A program made the translations under genes and the position numbers. This document shows, one piece after another, positions 60,789 to 64,000 of a DNA stretch of 64,000 nucleotides. Where the stretch lies: contig CAVXZE010000032.1 of NCBI GenBank assembly GCA_963766175.1, positions 116,095 to 180,094 of the forward strand. The letters run 5' to 3'. This DNA is from CAVXZE01 sp963766175 (GTDB taxonomy: Bacteria; Myxococcota_A; UBA9160; UBA6930). The notes under the pieces are model-generated. The model was not told the origin of the DNA. It saw only the letters and a list, made by a program, of their open reading frames with translations, and did not search any database. Position 1 is the stretch's first letter, and the number at the start of each line of letters is the position of its first letter.

Positions 60789-60818
60789 ATTAGAGGTCGA
60801 TTAGAGGTCGATTAGAGG
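60789..60818. repeat. Tandem 11-bp repeat, 2.7 copies
   Basis: ATTAGAGGTCG occurs at 60789-60799 and 60800-60810, with a partial third copy at 60811-60818. A period of 11 places the copies on one face of the helix, as for an operator, but no regulator is known. Confidence 0.7.
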
Positions 60819-60825
60819 CTGGCTC

Positions 60826-60840
60826 AGCACGAAACGTGCT
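60826..60840. other. Small hairpin next to the tandem repeat
   Basis: AGCACG / CGTGCT with a 3-base loop, directly after the 11-bp repeats. Confidence 0.4.
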
Positions 60841-61563
60841 TCCCGATGCGTGGTGGGGTTCGGGTTTGGCTCTTGGCGACCCTCGCAATCCTCGCCGCAG
60901 CCTGGCCTTTTCCAGCGGCACTGATTCGCCTCGGAGACCGGACGCCGAGACGATGATGAACCGACTCGGATCCGGAAGACCGCGCATGACCCAGGCCCAG
61001 GCGCTAGAACTCAAGCAGTGTCGTGAGCGAGATCGACAGCCCTACACCCCCAACTCGCCCCCCGCTTCCCCGACCTCGGGCTGCACGCGAACACGGCAGC
61101 GCGCGGGACCATGAGAATGAAACCGACTACAAGGCATTCCCCACGGGCCCTCCCAGACGGACCTTCGAGAACTCCTCTCGCTCCTTTTGAAGGCGCCGAG
61201 ACCCACAGTAAATTATGCACATCCGGATTAGCGTTCCGTTAGAACCGCGAGGTCACCCACGCACTTTGGGCAAGTTCCCATGCTGATCCAAAGACCGGTA
61301 AGCGCAGGGAGTAGCAAGGGTAAACACGCATGCCACGAGAAGCGCTTCGCACTAGACAAGACATCTGTTGGTCGAAGTGGGCCCTCTCCGCGGATACCAG
61401 TCCGAATGGCGACAGGTGCAATCGACGGCTCCGTCCATGATGGCAAGCGGATCTCCCGGGATCGTCATAAGATGGTCCCTGGAAGACATCCGCCGCCAGC
61501 GGCCGCTCTGCCGACTCTCCTTGGTGTGGTAAGCTCTGCGAGTGAAAGGCGAGGCGTCAACAA

Positions 61564-62259
61564 ATGAAGGTCTTGTACGTCGAGGACGATGACATCTCTC
61601 GAGACTACGTCCAACAGGGACTGGCCCGCCACGGTCTAGTGGTAGACGTTGCGAAGAACGGCGCCGTTGGTCTCGAGCACGCCAAGACCGGGCTATATGA
61701 TGTCATCGTGCTCGATGTGATGCTGCCCGACTTCGACGGCTTCGAACTTCTCGGTCGCTTGCGCTCCTCTGGGATCGACACTCCGACCATCTTCCTGTCG
61801 GCGCGTGGAGAGGTGAACGACCGGATTCAGGGACTCGACCTTGGAGCAGATGACTATCTGCCGAAACCCTTCGCCTTTGCCGAACTTCTCCTTCGCATTC
61901 GTTCCCTCGCGCGCCGCCGGCTTGGGGATCCGATTCACCAATGTCTTCGCGTGGCGGACCTCGAACTCGACCTGGGGGCGCACAAAGTCCGGCGCGGTAA
62001 CGTCGTGATCGATCTTTCGCCAAGGCAGTTCGCTCTTCTGGAGTATCTGATGCGGAACGAGGGCTTTGCCCTGACGCGCTCGATGATCATCGAGAAGGTG
62101 TGGGGGTACGGGTTCGAGACGCGCTCGAACGCGATCGACGTTCAGGTCAGCTACCTGCGACACAAGATCGACGCCGATTTCGAGCCTCGACTCATCCACA
62201 CCGTGAAAGGGGTGGGCTACATCTTGGAGGACCGGAGTGGGGAGGAGCATGCCGCGTAG
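61564..62259 (+). CDS. OmpR/PhoB-type response regulator
   Basis: 231 residues. The receiver has KVLYVEDDDISR, phosphoacceptor Asp51 in VIVLDVMLPDFDGF and the conserved Lys in YLPKPFAFAEL. The C-terminal winged helix has LSPRQFALLEYLMRNEGFAL, EKVWGYGFETRSNAIDVQVS and RLIHTVKGVGYIL, the OmpR family signature. Overlaps the histidine kinase gene by 11 bases. Promoter and targets lie outside what can be read. Confidence 0.92.
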   Translation: MKVLYVEDDDISRDYVQQGLARHGLVVDVAKNGAVGLEHAKTGLYDVIVLDVMLPDFDGFELLGRLRSSGIDTPTIFLSARGEVNDRIQGLDLGADDYLPKPFAFAELLLRIRSLARRRLGDPIHQCLRVADLELDLGAHKVRRGNVVIDLSPRQFALLEYLMRNEGFALTRSMIIEKVWGYGFETRSNAIDVQVSYLRHKIDADFEPRLIHTVKGVGYILEDRSGEEHAA

Positions 62260-63661
62260 GCCCCTCTCCGTTGGAGCCAAATGGGCGGTTCAGTACTCGG
62301 TCGCCGTCCTCGTGACCTTCAGCTTACTCGCAGGGTATACCTACCGAGAGATGCGGGACCGCGTCAAACACGACGCAAAGCTGCTACTGGAATTGCAGAT
62401 CGCCGAGTTGAGCGACGTGGCTGGCAAAGGGGTCGGATCGAAGGAACTCGAAACATACGTCGCGATGCTCACTGACGCCGAACCGAGACTGCGGCTCTCC
62501 GTTCAGATCTTCGAGGCGTCGGGATCGACAGTCGCGGGCTCGGGTGTGTTGGCGGATCGGAACGCACCGCTTCCGGATTCCGTCTCGGACGGGAGAGAGA
62601 AGTCGCACTTCCACGAACTCGACCTTGGCGAAGAGTACCCGCATTGGGCTGTGGCGTCGCAGATAGATGAGCGGTTCGCTCAGGTGGCCCTCTACAGCGA
62701 AGAGTTCGTCAGAAGCCTCCGGCACCTCCGGGGCGTGTTGCTGACGACCGCACCAGTCCTGGTTGCCTGCTCATTTGGAATCGGCTGGTGGCTTGCGCGC
62801 CGAGGCCTCCGCCCGCTCTTGAGCATCGTCGGAACTGCTCGGCGGATCACGGGGTCGCACCTCGATGAGGTAATCCCGGTGGGGGGGACCGGTGATGAGC
62901 TCGATCAGCTGGCCGAAACGCTGAACGAGATGATTGCACGGATCCGCCAGAGCTTCGAAAAGACGCGGCAATTCTCTGCCGCGGCGGCGCATCAGCTGAG
63001 GACACCAATCAGTCGCCTTCGAGGCCAGCTCGAGTGGGCTCTCGAGAATCCTGCGCTTGGTGTCGAAGTGCGGCGTTCGCTCGAGGGCACGCTGTATGAC
63101 GTGGAGGAGCTCGCCGAGACGGTGCGGTCCATGCTGCAGCTGGCGAGTTCGGAAGCGGGCTTGGACCCCAGCCGCAGCGCATGGGTGTCGCTAGGCCCTC
63201 TCTTGGATTCGGTCGTCGAGTTCTATGAACCGCTAGCAACGGAGCGCGGACTGCGTCTGTTCCGCAGTGGTCATTGCGAGGCGAGAGTGCTGGGTGAGGC
63301 TACCTGGCTGCGCCAGCTCTTCGCAAACCTCGTGGAGAACGCACTTCGTTTTACCCCACAGCGGGGGGGGACAGTCGAGGTCGCCAGCAGGATCACTGGC
63401 GCTCGCGTCATCGTTCAGGTTCGGGACACGGGGATCGGAATCGCAGCCGACGATCTCGAGCGGGTGTTCGACCGGTTTCATGTGCTCGATCGGGAAGGTC
63501 GCCGCGGAGGATCGGGCCTGGGCCTCACCATCGCACGAGAGATCGCGAGAGCTCACCAGGGCGAAATCATGCTGGAGAGTACAGAGGGATCAGGGGCCTG
63601 CTTTACCGTCACGCTACCCTGCGATTCTGCAGAGGAGGCCGAGCGACGACGCGAGCAGTAG
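62249..63661 (+). CDS. Sensor histidine kinase (PhoR/EnvZ-like), partner of the OmpR-type regulator
   Basis: 470 residues from ATG 62249, preceded by GGAGGAG; an alternative GTG lies at 62237. TM1 is QYSVAVLVTFSLLAGYTY; TM2 is LLTTAPVLVACSFGIGWWL. Then HAMP (RPLLSIVGTARRITGSHLDE), H-box AAAHQLRTPISRLRGQLEWA, NLVENALRFTP, RDTGIGIAADDLERVFDRF and GGSGLGLTIAREIARAHQGE. Translationally coupled to the regulator gene. The QseC/TctE-like arrangement suggests envelope or metal/acid sensing, but the signal is unknown. Confidence 0.9.
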   Translation: MPRRPLSVGAKWAVQYSVAVLVTFSLLAGYTYREMRDRVKHDAKLLLELQIAELSDVAGKGVGSKELETYVAMLTDAEPRLRLSVQIFEASGSTVAGSGVLADRNAPLPDSVSDGREKSHFHELDLGEEYPHWAVASQIDERFAQVALYSEEFVRSLRHLRGVLLTTAPVLVACSFGIGWWLARRGLRPLLSIVGTARRITGSHLDEVIPVGGTGDELDQLAETLNEMIARIRQSFEKTRQFSAAAAHQLRTPISRLRGQLEWALENPALGVEVRRSLEGTLYDVEELAETVRSMLQLASSEAGLDPSRSAWVSLGPLLDSVVEFYEPLATERGLRLFRSGHCEARVLGEATWLRQLFANLVENALRFTPQRGGTVEVASRITGARVIVQVRDTGIGIAADDLERVFDRFHVLDREGRRGGSGLGLTIAREIARAHQGEIMLESTEGSGACFTVTLPCDSAEEAERRREQ

Positions 63662-64000
63662 TCCTTCGCTCCGCAGGGTCTGGGAGGGCGCGCATCACTC
63701 GAGCCCTCCGGGCCGTCGAGGTCGGACGTCGACGCACCTCCCCCGAGGCGTTGCTCGAGCTGCTCGAGACAGACGGTTTCCTCGAGATCGAGACCGATCG
63801 CTACGCCCGGTCGGTCGAACTCTCCGGTGGCGCCGACCGAGATGCCTTCGACTGCCTCTTCGGAGACAACGTGGCGGTCGCATCCCCGCTGACGACAACC
63901 GCCTGTTTCGCGCTAAACTGGCCCTGACGTTTCCCTGCGCCGATGGGCCGACGGCCCGGCCGCCCACTCGAGGCCCTCATGGCCCACAATGACTTCCGCA
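63662..64000 (+). other. Downstream region with a coding-like fragment and possible new start at the window edge
   Basis: A frame without a good start reads EVGRRRTSPEALLELLETDG, FLEIETDRYARSVELSGGAD and DAFDCLFGDNVAVASP, ending at the TGA at about 63925-63927. It looks more coding-like than shadow frames but has no recognised family. ATG 63979 (MAHNDFR), with GAGG upstream, may begin a gene that continues beyond the window. Both are weakly supported. Confidence 0.25.

Larger units (their letters stand above)
60358..61563. other. 1.2 kb gene-free region with short tandem repeats
   Basis: No convincing gene was found on either strand: open frames are short, Arg/Pro/Ser-rich and resemble nothing recognised. 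It contains an 11-bp tandem repeat (60789-60818) and a small hairpin (60826-60840). It lies between the 5' end of the TauE/SafE operon and a two-component pair, so promoters for both should lie here. Decayed mobile DNA is possible but not shown. Confidence 0.5.

Noticed and set aside
60789..60818. CRISPR-like repeats
   Set aside because: The repeat units are 11 bp, directly abutting and without spacers, so this is a simple tandem repeat.
60358..61563. Insertion sequence or integrase remnant in the gene-free gap
   Set aside because: No transposase or recombinase motifs, terminal inverted repeats or target duplications could be recognised.

Overview
The window is 64 kb of high-GC bacterial chromosome from a metabolically versatile, probably uncultivated aerobe. 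The gene content (many acyl-CoA, thiolase, nitronate-monooxygenase-like, F420-type luciferase-fold, epoxide hydrolase and alkylsulfatase-like genes, CbbQ/CbbO-like chaperones, several histidine kinases and a TauE/SafE operon with a cytidylate-kinase-like membrane protein) suggests a deltaproteobacterial-type lineage such as Myxococcota or Binatota. That assignment is inferred from gene style only; no rRNA or marker gene fixes it. No tRNA, rRNA, CRISPR array, insertion sequence or prophage was recognised.

Layout. 1-5.1 kb: the 3' part of an FtsX-type ABC permease, a threonine-synthase-like PLP enzyme, a CDGSH iron-sulfur protein, a CrtC/AttH lipocalin-like secreted protein and an SDR. 5.2-9.3 kb: a nitronate-monooxygenase-like enzyme overlapping a GST-fold protein, an SCP2-type thiolase and an iron-dependent alcohol dehydrogenase. 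9.4-13.5 kb: a CbbQ-like AAA+ ATPase, a CbbO/NorD-like VWA protein and a cysteine-rich 4Fe-4S protein. 13.7-17.4 kb: a second nitronate-monooxygenase-like protein, an MFS carrier and a DegT-type aminotransferase, followed by a chimeric SDR/medium-chain dehydrogenase relic.

18-24.9 kb is a hydrolase block. On the plus strand are an alkylsulfatase-like MBL protein, a metallophosphoesterase lipoprotein and an FAD oxidoreductase. On the minus strand are a second MBL protein, a type I sulfatase and a membrane protein in an apparent operon. 25-27.4 kb has an unrecognised 597-residue P-loop protein and HspQ/YccV.

27.4-35.5 kb is a minus-strand operon of two NarG/EbdA-type molybdopterin oxidoreductases and an acyl-CoA dehydrogenase. 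Its first gene carries an in-frame tandem duplication of 1,266 bp, giving 1,379 residues instead of about 957. This is the most striking feature of the window; it may be biological or an assembly product.

36-50.9 kb is a mixed metabolic region: GMC oxidoreductase, the DUF3999/DUF2339 pair, enoyl-CoA hydratase, epoxide hydrolase, radical SAM protein, TrmL, IlvD/Edd dehydratase and an LLM-class oxidoreductase. 51-63.7 kb is signalling: an alpha/beta hydrolase, a hybrid PAS kinase, a four-gene operon (cytidylate-kinase-like/stress-like membrane protein, TauE/SafE carrier, response regulator, HAMP kinase), a 1.2 kb gene-free gap, then an OmpR-type regulator with its kinase.

Four loci are decayed or broken: the SDR/MDR chimera, a homocysteine S-methyltransferase tail, an RNase R N-terminus stopped by TAG, and a frameshifted secreted protein. 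This suggests ongoing gene turnover, although single-base defects could be sequence errors.
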